Under the pieces are notes generated by a model that saw only the letters and a program-made list of their open reading frames with translations, was not told the DNA's origin and did not search any database. A DNA stretch of 64,000 nt from an uncultured bacterium. GTDB lineage: Bacteria; Bacteroidota; Bacteroidia; Chitinophagales; Chitinophagaceae. This document shows positions 17,398 to 26,097 of this stretch, in pieces. Within the stretch, counting starts at the first letter, position 1. Each line of letters begins with the position of its first letter. The translations under genes were made by a program, and so were the position numbers. The stretch lies in NCBI GenBank assembly GCA_903826405.1, contig CAIKEH010000055.1, positions 124,001 through 188,000 on the forward strand, written 5' to 3'.

Positions 17398-18258
17398 ATG
17401 TCATTGATCAAAACCCGGGTGTTTCAATTATTGGTGGCCGTAGTGCTGATGTCGTCCTGCAAGAACAATTCTGCACCTGCCATCGTTTCGTCGCCTACCA
17501 ATCAATACCGCACCGGAGAAGTGGTCTGGCGTGAACTCGTAACACCCGACCCCAAGTCTGCCGCGGCTTTCTATTCCGCACTGTTTGGTTGGTCCATAGA
17601 GCCGGTGAAAGAATCCACCAAGGGTTATATGCTTATCCGTCAGGGAGGCGCCCCCATTGGCGGTATCATTCAAATGCCTGCTTCCATTAAGAATGCAGGA
17701 GGAGAGTGGGTTTGTTCCCTTTCCGTCTCCGATGTGGACGCCATAGTGAAATCAGCACAGTCCAATGGTGCCTCCACTTTGGTTGAGCCCATGGATGTCA
17801 GTGGTCGCGGGCGTACGGCTGTGATCAGGGACCCCCAAGGTGCGCCTTTCGCATTAATCCGTTCGACTTCCGGGGATCCTGAAAAAGGAACTGCTTCAGA
17901 AAATGCCTGGTTATGGTCGGAGCTTTGGTCGAACAATGTTGCCGGGTCACTTGATTTTTATACCAAGGCATTGGGCGCTGGTGTGGAAAGAAGGAGGGAT
18001 GGTGATAAGGAATATACTCTCCTCAAGGCAGGCAATAAAGAAGTAGCAGGAGTGGTGAAGAATCCCGTTGACAATGTCCGCTCACACTGGGTGAACTATG
18101 TCAGGGTTTCCGATCCTGCCGCCATGGTGGATAAAGCTGCGAGTCTCGGTGCACGTGTCATCCTGAAGCCCACTGCATCTGTGAGGAACGGTACACTAGG
18201 GGTCATACTAGATCCCACCGGAGCCCCTGTAGCCCTTCAAAAATGGCCACTACGTTAA
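17398..18258 (+). CDS. Lipoprotein with two VOC (glyoxalase-fold) domains
   Basis: The 286-residue product has two vicinal-oxygen-chelate units, about residues 40-155 and 165-285. Each opens with a strand-helix signature (GEVVWRELVTPDPKSAAAFY; WLWSELWSNNVAGSLDFY) and closes with a D-P-G/Q-x-PxAL turn (RDPQGAPFALI; LDPTGAPVALQ). This double-VOC pattern is usual for small cytoplasmic proteins, but here a lipoprotein signal (VVLMSSCKNN, Cys21) sends it to the envelope. The Glu/His metal ligands of true glyoxalases are not clearly all present, so binding rather than catalysis is possible. Confidence 0.88.
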   Translation: MSLIKTRVFQLLVAVVLMSSCKNNSAPAIVSSPTNQYRTGEVVWRELVTPDPKSAAAFYSALFGWSIEPVKESTKGYMLIRQGGAPIGGIIQMPASIKNAGGEWVCSLSVSDVDAIVKSAQSNGASTLVEPMDVSGRGRTAVIRDPQGAPFALIRSTSGDPEKGTASENAWLWSELWSNNVAGSLDFYTKALGAGVERRRDGDKEYTLLKAGNKEVAGVVKNPVDNVRSHWVNYVRVSDPAAMVDKAASLGARVILKPTASVRNGTLGVILDPTGAPVALQKWPLR

Positions 18259-18282
18259 TCTGAATAGTATAAATCATCTCAT

Positions 18283-18450
18283 ATGAAAAAGCGCTTACTT
18301 TTCGGGCTTCTCATCTTGGTCTTGACCGTTGTATTGTATTCCTGTTCCCACATGACCATGGGGGTTGGACTGAATTTCGGGGCCGGCCCCTACGGTGTAG
18401 GCGTCACGCCCTCGTTCAACGTGGGTTTCAGCGGCGGATACTATTGGTAA
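18283..18450 (+). CDS. 55-residue lipoprotein
   Basis: Very short gene from ATG 18283 to TAA 18450. The product begins MKKRLLFGLLILVLTVVLYS and then Cys, a good lipobox (LYSC), leaving about 35 mature residues rich in glycine and aromatics (GVGLNFGAGPYGVGVTPSFN) and ending GGYYW. The gene sits in line with its neighbours (24 bases after the VOC gene, 34 before the next) and has the same Gly/Tyr-rich taste as the next protein. Function unknown. Confidence 0.65.
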   Translation: MKKRLLFGLLILVLTVVLYSCSHMTMGVGLNFGAGPYGVGVTPSFNVGFSGGYYW

Positions 18451-18484
18451 GCTCTCCCTGTTCAAATTTTCAAAAAACAAGTAT

Positions 18485-19129
18485 ATGAATAAGACGAATC
18501 TATCTCTTGCCATTGTTATGACCCTTTTCATCTTCTCCTGTGGCCCCTCCCATAAAGTGACCAGTTCCTGGGTCAATCCACAAGCCAAGGCCGCAGGGAA
18601 GAAATATTCCACGCTCTTCATCGCAGCGTTGACCGACAACCAGGCTGCCAAGAACATCATTGAGGCCGATCTGGAGAAAGCGGCACAAGCCAGAGGGTTC
18701 AAAACCTTCAAGAGCTCCGATGTCTTCGCTCCCAATTTCTCCAAGCAGAACGCTTCCGACAAGCAAGTGATCCTGACCAAGGTCCGCCAACTGGGATGTG
18801 ATGCCATTCTGACCGCGGCACTGGTAGACAAACAAAGTGAGACGCGCTACACTCCAGGTACGACGACTTATATGCCTTATGGAGGCTATGGTGGTTATGG
18901 ATTTGGAGGGTATTACGGTTACATGTATCCGACTTTGTATTCCACACCAGGCTACTATACCACATCCAAGACTTTTTTCATCGAGACCAACGTGTTCGAT
19001 GTGGAGTCCGAGAACATGATCTGGTCCGTACAATCTCAAGCATATGACCCCTCGACCATCACGGCCTTCAGTAGAGATTATACTTCTGTGCTTGCTGATC
19101 AGTTCGTGAGGGACCTCAAACCCAGATAA
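18485..19129 (+). CDS. DUF4136-like lipoprotein
   Basis: The 214-residue product has a lipoprotein signal ending FIFSC (Cys19), then KVTSSWVNPQA, a start typical of DUF4136-like envelope proteins. An alpha/beta part (YSTLFIAALTDNQAAKNIIE; GCDAILTAALVDKQ) is interrupted at residues 123-158 by a Tyr/Gly-rich stretch (YGGYGGYGFGGYYGYMY). The C-terminal part NVFDVESENMIWSVQSQAYD is again DUF4136-like. The role is unknown. It is part of the 18283-20363 run of short-spaced exported proteins. Confidence 0.72.
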   Translation: MNKTNLSLAIVMTLFIFSCGPSHKVTSSWVNPQAKAAGKKYSTLFIAALTDNQAAKNIIEADLEKAAQARGFKTFKSSDVFAPNFSKQNASDKQVILTKVRQLGCDAILTAALVDKQSETRYTPGTTTYMPYGGYGGYGFGGYYGYMYPTLYSTPGYYTTSKTFFIETNVFDVESENMIWSVQSQAYDPSTITAFSRDYTSVLADQFVRDLKPR

Positions 19130-19156
19130 TCAAGAATAAACTTAAATATGATCATC

Positions 19157-19645
19157 ATGAAAAAAACAATCTTCTTCGTATTGATAGCCATTCTTGGTGG
19201 CTCGGCTTCCATGGCTCAAGGCCAGATCAAAGACGAATGGCAGGTTTTCAAGGATGCCTTCAAGCGTGAAAAGAAGGATATCGTCTCCGATTATATGCGC
19301 CTAAGCCCCGATCAGGCATCCAAGTTCTGGCCCGTTTATGAAGAGTATGGCCAAAAACGTGCGGCCATTGGCAAGGACCGTATCAACATCATCGGCGATT
19401 ATGGCTCACAGCTTTCCGGTATAACAGATGATCAGGCAAAGGATCTGGCCAACCGGATCATGAAGAACGACAAGAGCCTGCTGAAGCTGGACCAGAAGTA
19501 CTTCAAGAAATTCAACAAGGCTGTTGGTGGCGTCAAAGCGGCCCAGTACATGCAGATGGAACAGTATTTCACCACAACGGTGAAGTCCGCCATACAGGAG
19601 AACATCCCTTTCATAGGGGAGGTTCACCGTGCGGCTAGTCATTGA
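19157..19645 (+). CDS. Small periplasmic helical protein, Spy/CpxP-like
   Basis: About 162 residues from the ATG at 19157 (the frame opens 9 bases earlier, but MKKTIFFVLIAILGG is the natural signal peptide start). The mature part is almost all charged helix: DEWQVFKDAFKREKKDIVSD, then LSPDQASKFWPVYEEYGQKR, then DDQAKDLANRIMKNDKSLLK. The (M/L)xLSPxQAxxFWPVYxEY motif is shared with small Bacteroidota periplasmic proteins often found near ECF sigma systems and is like the LTxxQ helices of Spy/CpxP chaperones. The likely role is a stress-related periplasmic helper; this is inference. Confidence 0.65.
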   Translation: MKKTIFFVLIAILGGSASMAQGQIKDEWQVFKDAFKREKKDIVSDYMRLSPDQASKFWPVYEEYGQKRAAIGKDRINIIGDYGSQLSGITDDQAKDLANRIMKNDKSLLKLDQKYFKKFNKAVGGVKAAQYMQMEQYFTTTVKSAIQENIPFIGEVHRAASH

Positions 19646-19679
19646 GTGCAATCATTTTTATTGATCATAAAAACAAATC

Positions 19680-20363
19680 ATGAAAAAACAGATCTTATTT
19701 GCAGCAGCCTTTCTTTTCGCCGGACTCCTGTCGCAGGCGCAAGGTGTTCGTTTGAATGGTTATACCTCCTATGTCTTCGATGATAAGGTGGATTCCAAAT
19801 ACGACAATACAAACTATTATTCCGGCACCATCAAGGGAGGATTCTTCTGGGGTGCAGGCATCGAATTCAGCCCACGGAAATTTTATGGTGTTGAGTTGGC
19901 CTATCTCCGTCAGGATTCCCACCTTCCCGATTTCGCATATTATGATGCAGGACCTAAAACCAGCAACCTCAAGTTTGCAAGCAATTGGATCATGCTGGGT
20001 GGCATTCGTTACTTCCCTTCCCAAAATGCAAGGGTTGAACCTTATGTTGGTGCCCAACTCGGCATGGCACTCATCAACACGGACAATCCCAGGAATGGTC
20101 GGTCGAGCAACTTCACCAAATTCGCTTGGGGATTCCGCGGAGGAACGAACATTTGGCTTACCGATGCCGTAGGATTGAAGCTCCAGTTGCAACTGCTTTC
20201 TGCGGTACAAGCGCTGGGAGGGGGATTCTACCTGGGAACTGGTGGTTCCGGAGTGGGTCTGTCTACTTATTCCACACTGTTGCAATTCAACATTGGGGGT
20301 GGTTTGACCTTCAAACTGGGTGCCCACGGAACTGCCCGTCCGGCAGCGACCACACCTAGATAA
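19680..20363 (+). CDS. Outer-membrane beta-barrel protein
   Basis: The 227-residue product has a signal peptide (QILFAAAFLFAGLLSQAQG) and alternating barrel strands, for example GGFFWGAGIEFSPRKFYGVE, NWIMLGGIRYFP, RVEPYVGAQLGMALI, WGFRGGTNIWL and LQFNIGGGLTFKLG. This is the usual pattern of OmpW/OmpA-like eight-stranded barrels in Bacteroidota. The short tail after the last strand lacks the terminal aromatic residue. The strong terminator at 20385-20428 ends the transcript just after the gene. Confidence 0.75.
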   Translation: MKKQILFAAAFLFAGLLSQAQGVRLNGYTSYVFDDKVDSKYDNTNYYSGTIKGGFFWGAGIEFSPRKFYGVELAYLRQDSHLPDFAYYDAGPKTSNLKFASNWIMLGGIRYFPSQNARVEPYVGAQLGMALINTDNPRNGRSSNFTKFAWGFRGGTNIWLTDAVGLKLQLQLLSAVQALGGGFYLGTGGSGVGLSTYSTLLQFNIGGGLTFKLGAHGTARPAATTPR

Positions 20364-20384
20364 TCTTGTCCCAAAACTGTTTAT

Positions 20385-20428
20385 AATCTGTTCATCCCTC
20401 TTTGAGAGTGGGGTGAACAGATTTTTTT
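20385..20428 (+). terminator. Intrinsic terminator after the barrel gene
   Basis: AATCTGTTCA (20385-20394) pairs with TGAACAGATT (20414-20423), extended inward by a T-G pair and three C-G pairs. It is followed by seven T bases (20422-20428). It lies 22 bases past the stop at 20363. TTTG at 20401 and TAATTTTA at 20428, 23 bases apart, might form a promoter for the next gene that overlaps this hairpin. Confidence 0.85.
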
Positions 20429-20449
20429 AATTTTATAAAAATATAGATC

Positions 20450-23104
20450 ATGAAAACGATCAGGATGCTTTTGGCATTCACTTTCACGATGCTCTCCATA
20501 ACCTATGGATTGCAGGCGCAGGACGAGAATGTCTGGCCCAAGGAGTTCAAAAGCAGTCAGGGCAATGTAGTGTTGTATCAGCCTCAGCCTCAGAAACTGG
20601 AAGGGAACAGGGTAGGTGGCGTGAGCGCCTTCTCCCTTCAACCGACGGGCAAGAGTGATCCGGTTTTCGGTGCGCTTTTCTTCGACGCGAAGCTGAACAT
20701 CGATCGTGATGCACGCAGGTATGCCCTCGAGTCGCTCAGCATACCCAATATCAAATTCTCCGGTGAGCAGAAAGATCTTGATCCTGAAAAGATCAAAACG
20801 GCCCTTGTACAGGAATCCAAGGGATGGGACATCAAGGGCTCTTTGGACCAACTGATGACCAGCATCGAGACCAATGCCGAAGAATTGAGCAAGACCAAGC
20901 AAATTTTCAAAAATGATCCTCCCAAGATCATTTACGTGTCCAAGCCATCTGTGCTCATCCTCATTGATGGTGACCCCCAGCTCAAAGACATCCAGAATAC
21001 CCAACTCCAGCACGTGGCCAATTCTCCCTATACGATCTTCCTGAACAAGGCGGACAGGCAATATTATCTTTATGGAGGGGAAGTTTATTTTACCGCACCA
21101 TCCATCAATGGTCCTTGGAAAACCACAAAGAACATCCCCAAGGATATCAAGAAACTGCTTGATCAGAACAAGGATGCTGCGAAAAATACCAACACCGTCA
21201 CGTTAACATCAAAGGATACTATCCCGGAAGTGGTCGTATCGACAGTTCCTGCTGAACTCATTACGACGAAAGGGGCTCCTGTGTTCGTAGACATCGACAG
21301 CACTTCCCTCCAATATGTCAGCAACTCAGAAGATAATGTCTTCCGTGATAAGAAGGGTAGTGCATTCTGGCTGCTGAAGTCCGGCCGTTGGTATTCCTCA
21401 AATTCATTACAGGGTCCATGGACATATGTCGCAGCAGAATCCATCCCCAAGGATTTCGCCAATGTTCCCAGAGGCACTGAAAAAGACAATATCCTGGCCA
21501 GTGTGCCTGGGACCATAGAGGCACGCGATGCTCTCCTGGATGCGCAGTTGCCACAGACCGCTACAGTGGATCGCGCCACTGCAGGCAAGGACGAGAAAGT
21601 CCAATACGATGGCAAGCCCATTTATGAATCCATTGCAGGAACCTCCTTGGAATTGGTCACTAATGCAGATAAGACGGTCTTCAGGACGACTGCCATCCCG
21701 ACCACTGCAGGATCTTCCAAGCAGTTCGCTGCCAACCCTGTTTACTACATGGTGGACAATGGCGTCTGGTACACCAGCAGTAATTCCGATGGACCTTGGA
21801 GAGTAAGTGATACCCGTCCGCCGGACGTCGACAACATCCCTCCTTCCTCATCTGCATACAACACCAAATACGTATATATCTATGAACAGACGCCGACCAC
21901 GGTTTATGTAGGCTATACTCCTGGATACATGGGAAGTTATATTTACGGACCCACGGTGGTTTATGGCACTGGATATTATTACAAACCCTGGTATGGCAGC
22001 TATTACTATCCCCATCATTCCACTTGGGGCTTCAATATGGGATATAATCCCTGGACCGGATGGAGCATAGGCTTCGGTTTCAGCAGCGGACCTTTTCATT
22101 TCGGCTTTGGTACCGGTGGCTTCACTTTCGGTATGAGCTGGGGTTTCGGAGGACCGGTATGGGGTTATCCGGGATATGGTGGCGGCTGGTTCGGGCCACC
22201 CATGTACCGTCCTCCTGTCATTCCTCCATATTATCCCTGGTATGGTTATAACCGTCCAGGTTACGGTGGATATCGACCTGGCTATGGCGGGGGCTATAAT
22301 CCCGGTTACGGTGGCAATCGCCCGAACAATATCGGAAACGGCAACAATGGAAACGTCAATTGGGGTGGTGGAAACCAGATCAATATCGGCGGGGACGTCA
22401 ACATCAATATCGGTAATGGAAGTGGTAACAACCTGTACAACCGTCCCAACAAGCCCGGTGGCGGAAGGCCTCAGGGGATCACCAGTGGCGTTAATGGTAC
22501 AAGTGCCGCCAACATGAATCTGGGTAATCGTCCCGGACAACAACCCGTGTCCGGCAATAACCGACCCAACAATAATCGTCCCGGCAACAACAACGCCAAT
22601 GTCAATCCAGGTAACAAGTTGCCTGATAACAATGCAGGAAATAATCGTCCCGGCAACAACAACGCCAATGTCAATCCGGGTAACAGGTTGCCCGATAACA
22701 ATGCTGGAAATAATCGTCCCGGCAACAACAACGCCAATGTCAATCCGGGTAACAGGTTGCCCGATAACAATTTCAATAATGGTCGGCCAGCTACTTCCAA
22801 CAGGCCTTCCAACGATGTATTCGCCGACCGTGATGGGAATGTTTACCAGAAGGATAAAACGAATGGAGGGTTCAATCAAAATGCAGGTGGTAACAACTGG
22901 CAGCGCCCTTCAAGTGGAAACCAACCTTCATTCAACAACGGGCGCCCTTCCGTGGGTGCATCTGATTTCAATCGTGATCGCGGAAACATCAAGGCTGGAG
23001 AAGTAAATCGTCTGCCCCCAACGAACAATTTCAATTCGCCATCCGCGAGGCCTGCTCCATCGGGAAGACCGGCTCCTGCAAACAGCAGGGGTCGTAATTT
23101 CTGA
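20450..23104 (+). CDS. Large exported protein with three GPW repeats and Gly/Asn-rich tail
   Basis: No function is known to me. The 884-residue product has a signal peptide (MLLAFTFTMLSITYGLQAQ). Its first two thirds contain three copies of a unit that runs strand (TxLQxVxNxxxxVF), strand (xYYxxxxGxWYxSxSxxGPW) and then IPxD. GPW falls at residues 221, 322 and 448. Residues of about 475-625 are Tyr/Gly/Pro-rich. From 625 to the end the protein is Asn/Gly/Pro-rich and includes three 23-residue tandem repeats (22571-22777). The GPW unit resembles beta-rich carbohydrate-binding-like repeats seen in Bacteroidota hypothetical proteins, while the tail looks like a flexible extracellular segment. 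The gene is bounded by terminators on both sides, so it is probably a single transcription unit. Confidence 0.7.
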   Translation: MKTIRMLLAFTFTMLSITYGLQAQDENVWPKEFKSSQGNVVLYQPQPQKLEGNRVGGVSAFSLQPTGKSDPVFGALFFDAKLNIDRDARRYALESLSIPNIKFSGEQKDLDPEKIKTALVQESKGWDIKGSLDQLMTSIETNAEELSKTKQIFKNDPPKIIYVSKPSVLILIDGDPQLKDIQNTQLQHVANSPYTIFLNKADRQYYLYGGEVYFTAPSINGPWKTTKNIPKDIKKLLDQNKDAAKNTNTVTLTSKDTIPEVVVSTVPAELITTKGAPVFVDIDSTSLQYVSNSEDNVFRDKKGSAFWLLKSGRWYSSNSLQGPWTYVAAESIPKDFANVPRGTEKDNILASVPGTIEARDALLDAQLPQTATVDRATAGKDEKVQYDGKPIYESIAGTSLELVTNADKTVFRTTAIPTTAGSSKQFAANPVYYMVDNGVWYTSSNSDGPWRVSDTRPPDVDNIPPSSSAYNTKYVYIYEQTPTTVYVGYTPGYMGSYIYGPTVVYGTGYYYKPWYGSYYYPHHSTWGFNMGYNPWTGWSIGFGFSSGPFHFGFGTGGFTFGMSWGFGGPVWGYPGYGGGWFGPPMYRPPVIPPYYPWYGYNRPGYGGYRPGYGGGYNPGYGGNRPNNIGNGNNGNVNWGGGNQINIGGDVNINIGNGSGNNLYNRPNKPGGGRPQGITSGVNGTSAANMNLGNRPGQQPVSGNNRPNNNRPGNNNANVNPGNKLPDNNAGNNRPGNNNANVNPGNRLPDNNAGNNRPGNNNANVNPGNRLPDNNFNNGRPATSNRPSNDVFADRDGNVYQKDKTNGGFNQNAGGNNWQRPSSGNQPSFNNGRPSVGASDFNRDRGNIKAGEVNRLPPTNNFNSPSARPAPSGRPAPANSRGRNF
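22571..22777 (+). repeat. Three 69-bp in-frame tandem repeats
   Basis: Units start at 22571, 22640 and 22709, each 69 bp and nearly identical. Each encodes 23 residues beginning NNRPGNNNANVNPGN and ending LPDNNAG (the last unit ends differently). The repeats are directly adjacent with no spacers and lie inside the coding frame. Such repeats can change copy number by slippage or recombination, which would alter the tail length without breaking the frame. Confidence 0.9.
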
Positions 23105-23132
23105 TTAAGCATCATGAAAACGGTCATTACAA

Positions 23133-23165
23133 GAATGCCCCGGATCACCCGGGGCATTCTCATTT
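23133..23165. terminator. Bidirectional terminator between convergent genes
   Basis: GAATGCCCCGG (23133-23143) and CCGGGGCATTC (23149-23159) form a perfect 11-bp stem with a 5-base loop. It lies between the stops of the GPW-repeat gene (23104) and the acyl-CoA ligase gene (23182). T-rich but broken tails follow on both strands. Confidence 0.8.
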
Positions 23166-23181
23166 CATTAAAGTTCAGGTA

Positions 23182-24975
23182 TCAATTTGTATAGATTCGC
23201 ATCACTGCATCGCGATTTTTCTCCATGATGACCTTTCGTTTCAGTTTCAAAGTAGGGGTGAGTTCCCCTCCATCGATCGTCCATTCTTTGTCCAGTAGTT
23301 CGAATTTCTTCACCTGTTCAACATGGTTGAAGAGCTGGTTATATTCCTCGACTATACCCTTGTATAACTCTATGGTACGAGGATCTCGAAGTAATTCGGG
23401 GATGCTGGAACCGCTGACGTTGTTCATTTTTGCCCATTCCTTCAATTTGTTGAAGGCCGGAACGATGAGTGCAGCAGCGAATTTTTCCTCCGCGCCTACG
23501 ACGATCATCTGTTCGATGAAGTCCGATTCCTTCATCTTGTTCTCTATGGGTTGTGGCGCAACATATTTTCCTCCACTGGTCTTGAATATCTCCTTCTTGC
23601 GGTCGGTGATCTTCAGGAAACGATCCTCCACCCAGACGCCAATGTCGCCCGTATGGAACCATCCATCCTTATCGATGCATTCCGCGGTGAGGTCAGGCCG
23701 TTTATAATAACCCATCATGATGTTTTCTCCCCTTGCACAGATCTCACCGTCTTCTTCCAGTTTCACCTCCACACCATTGATAACCGTTCCCACGGTACCA
23801 AAGCGGCGGTTTTTCTCCTGATATCTGTTCACGCTGATGACCGGTGAGGTTTCCGTCAATCCATATCCTTCCATGATGACTATCCTGGCCGCAGTGAATA
23901 TGCGGAGTAGTCGGACCTGGCAGGCTGCAGCTCCTGTGACGATGGCCTTGACCTTCCCGCCGAGACCATCCCTCCATTTGGAGAACACCAGTTTGTTCGC
24001 TATCGACAGTTGTGTATCATACCACCAACCCTGTTTCTTGTTCACCTCGAACCTGCTTCCGACATCTACTGCCCAGAAGAACAGCCTGCGTTTTATGCCC
24101 GTGAGTTCCTGTCCTTTGCCAATGATGCGGTCATAGACTTTCTCCAGCAGCCGTGGTACGGTGGAAAATACCGTTGGCTGTACCTCGCGCAGGTTGTCGC
24201 CTACCCTATCCAGACTTTCGGCATAATAGACGGAAACGCCACTATAGAGATATATATAGGTGACCATCCTTTCGAAGATGTGATTGAGTGGGAGAAAACT
24301 CAGCGCACGATCATCTTTGGTACCGATGGGCTCAAAGACTTCCAAGCTGGATAGCAGATTTCCAAGTATGTTGCGGTGAGTGAGCATCACACCTTTAGGA
24401 GTCCCCGTGGTTCCTGAGGTGTACAGGATGGTACACAGGTCTTCATAGGCCACTGCATCCCGTGCCTTCTCCAAAGCAAGCATGTCTTCTTGGTCTACTT
24501 TGTTCAGGATCTCTTTCCAGTGCAATGCGGATTGGATGTCATCGAACGTGTACACTGCACGTACGGTCGGTGTTTTATCGCGAATGCTTTGCACTTTTTC
24601 GTATAAGGCACTGTCCCCGGTGAAAACGAGTTTGATGTTCGCATCGTTGAGGATGAACTCCAGTTCCAAAACATTGATGGTAGGGTATATGGGGATGAGT
24701 ACGGCACCGGTCTGCTGAACGGCAAGGTCAAGAAACATCCACTCCGGACGGTTGCTACTGATCACTGCGATCTTGTCCCGACCTTCAATACTGCCATCGT
24801 TGGGTCCTACCCCTAGATGGATGAGACCAGCGCTGAACTTATTCACTATTTCCTGAACTTCAGCCGTGCCATACTTACGCCAAATTCCGCCTTCTTCCTT
24901 TGCGGCAAACATGTCCACTTTGGGATATAACTCCAGTTGGAACTGGATGCAGTCGAATAGCCTTCTGGGCGTCAT
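23182..24975 (-). CDS. Long-chain fatty acid--CoA ligase (AMP-forming)
   Basis: Acyl-CoA synthetase of 597 residues, activating fatty acids to acyl-AMP and then acyl-CoA. The P-loop motif is YTSGTTGTPKGVMLTHRN. Other family motifs follow: FLPLNHIFER, GYGLTETSPV, GWFHTGDIG and the hinge ITDRKKEIFKTSGGKYVAP. LNHIFER and KTSGGKYVAP are typical of the long-chain ligases of the FadD15/FACS type rather than of acetate or 4-coumarate enzymes. It is the last gene of the minus-strand array that begins with serC or further upstream, and ends at the shared terminator at 23133-23159. Confidence 0.93.
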   Translation of the reverse strand: MTPRRLFDCIQFQLELYPKVDMFAAKEEGGIWRKYGTAEVQEIVNKFSAGLIHLGVGPNDGSIEGRDKIAVISSNRPEWMFLDLAVQQTGAVLIPIYPTINVLELEFILNDANIKLVFTGDSALYEKVQSIRDKTPTVRAVYTFDDIQSALHWKEILNKVDQEDMLALEKARDAVAYEDLCTILYTSGTTGTPKGVMLTHRNILGNLLSSLEVFEPIGTKDDRALSFLPLNHIFERMVTYIYLYSGVSVYYAESLDRVGDNLREVQPTVFSTVPRLLEKVYDRIIGKGQELTGIKRRLFFWAVDVGSRFEVNKKQGWWYDTQLSIANKLVFSKWRDGLGGKVKAIVTGAAACQVRLLRIFTAARIVIMEGYGLTETSPVISVNRYQEKNRRFGTVGTVINGVEVKLEEDGEICARGENIMMGYYKRPDLTAECIDKDGWFHTGDIGVWVEDRFLKITDRKKEIFKTSGGKYVAPQPIENKMKESDFIEQMIVVGAEEKFAAALIVPAFNKLKEWAKMNNVSGSSIPELLRDPRTIELYKGIVEEYNQLFNHVEQVKKFELLDKEWTIDGGELTPTLKLKRKVIMEKNRDAVMRIYTN

Positions 24976-25066
24976 AAGCGATCGTTGATGGGTTCTCCTT
25001 CAAATTAGTGAAATTCCCGCAAAAGGGAATCCATTCCTGTATGCCGGTAAGATGGGATGATGAAGG

Positions 25067-26077
25067 TCAACGGTAGTACTGACCCTCGGGCACGCGGAAG
25101 ATGCGATTGCGATGGTATTTGGTGAACTCGGCATAGGCATCCGGATGTGTGGCGGTCCAATTCTGGAAGGCTACGATATTCCCGCTGGCGCCGAACACCC
25201 ATTGATCATAGGCTTCAAAAAGGCCCTCCCTCAACATCCATTGCTGATGATCGAATAATTTATGAGGGAATTTTTGAGCGGGCCCATTGAACCAGGCCAG
25301 TAGGAAGCGGGTTCGTATCATGGTCAGATTATCTGCTGTGATGCCTGAACCGGCAAGATCTACCTGTAGAGCCAAAGTTTCCCGGTAGGCTGCTTCGAAT
25401 GCATTCGGCTTCTTGTCAACGGAGGATCTCGGATTCAGGAAAAACTTTTTGTACGCATCAGTAAGCAGGCTTTTGACCTCAGCTGTACGGGTGGAAAGGC
25501 TTTCCAGATTGATGAATACCTCGCCGTAAAATAACGCCCAGACATATTGCTGTGCCGCATGGTAGTATTTGGCCGCATGGAAATAATTACTGGCATAGGA
25601 TGGATCTGCTTCGATTCCTTTTTCCCAGGTCAAGATGGCCGCATCCGGATCTTTCATGGAAAAAAGCTGCAACTCTCCGTACTCGGAAAGCAATGCGCCA
25701 CTCTTCGGAAATTTCCTCAATGCTTTCTTATATACTTTATCACACTCTTTTGCATCCCCCAGGTCTTTATAGATATTGCCTGCGATCTGATATGCCTGTA
25801 TGTCCGCATCCGTTTTTTCCAACAACGGATCGATCGTTTCACGGGCGTGCTTCAGGTCGCGCTGAAGGTATTGGGTGTAGGCCATGTCTTTGATCAGGTC
25901 CGTCTGGGAAGGGTATGATTGCAAAGCTTTGTTGAGGACCAGAAGTGCGTTGTCGTAGTCGCCCTGTTGTTGAAAAGTGCGGACCGAACTCCTGACCTGA
26001 TCCAAGTCTGGCTGCGCCTGAACATCAATGCAGATGAGGAATACAAGTGGCAGTAACCAATTCTTCTTCGGTCGCAT
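25067..26077 (-). CDS. Exported TPR-repeat protein
   Basis: The 336-residue product has a signal peptide (LLPLVFLICIDVQAQ), then about four to five tetratricopeptide repeats over residues 25-200 (QQGDYDNALLVLNKALQSYP; KECDKVYKKALRKFPKSG; DAAILTWEKGIEADPSY). The C-terminal 130 residues are not TPR. They contain several Trp/Phe segments (LLAWFNGPAQKFPHKLF, HQQWMLREGLFEAYDQWVFG) and end FRVPEGQYYR. The function is unknown; a periplasmic scaffolding role is inferred only from the repeats. It is 20 bases downstream of the DUF1015 gene, in the same operon. Confidence 0.75.
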   Translation of the reverse strand: MRPKKNWLLPLVFLICIDVQAQPDLDQVRSSVRTFQQQGDYDNALLVLNKALQSYPSQTDLIKDMAYTQYLQRDLKHARETIDPLLEKTDADIQAYQIAGNIYKDLGDAKECDKVYKKALRKFPKSGALLSEYGELQLFSMKDPDAAILTWEKGIEADPSYASNYFHAAKYYHAAQQYVWALFYGEVFINLESLSTRTAEVKSLLTDAYKKFFLNPRSSVDKKPNAFEAAYRETLALQVDLAGSGITADNLTMIRTRFLLAWFNGPAQKFPHKLFDHQQWMLREGLFEAYDQWVFGASGNIVAFQNWTATHPDAYAEFTKYHRNRIFRVPEGQYYR

Positions 26078-26097
26078 GGGAGTGTGTTGTGAGGGTT

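Noticed and set aside
22571-22777. Regular repeats considered as a CRISPR array
   Set aside because: Units are 69 bp, directly adjacent without spacers, and encode an in-frame peptide repeat; there are no cas genes.
21848-22879. 343-codon minus-strand open frame
   Set aside because: It is antisense to the Gly/Asn-rich tail of the GPW-repeat gene, is itself low in complexity (Ile/Val/Thr repeats), and has no start signals or family look.
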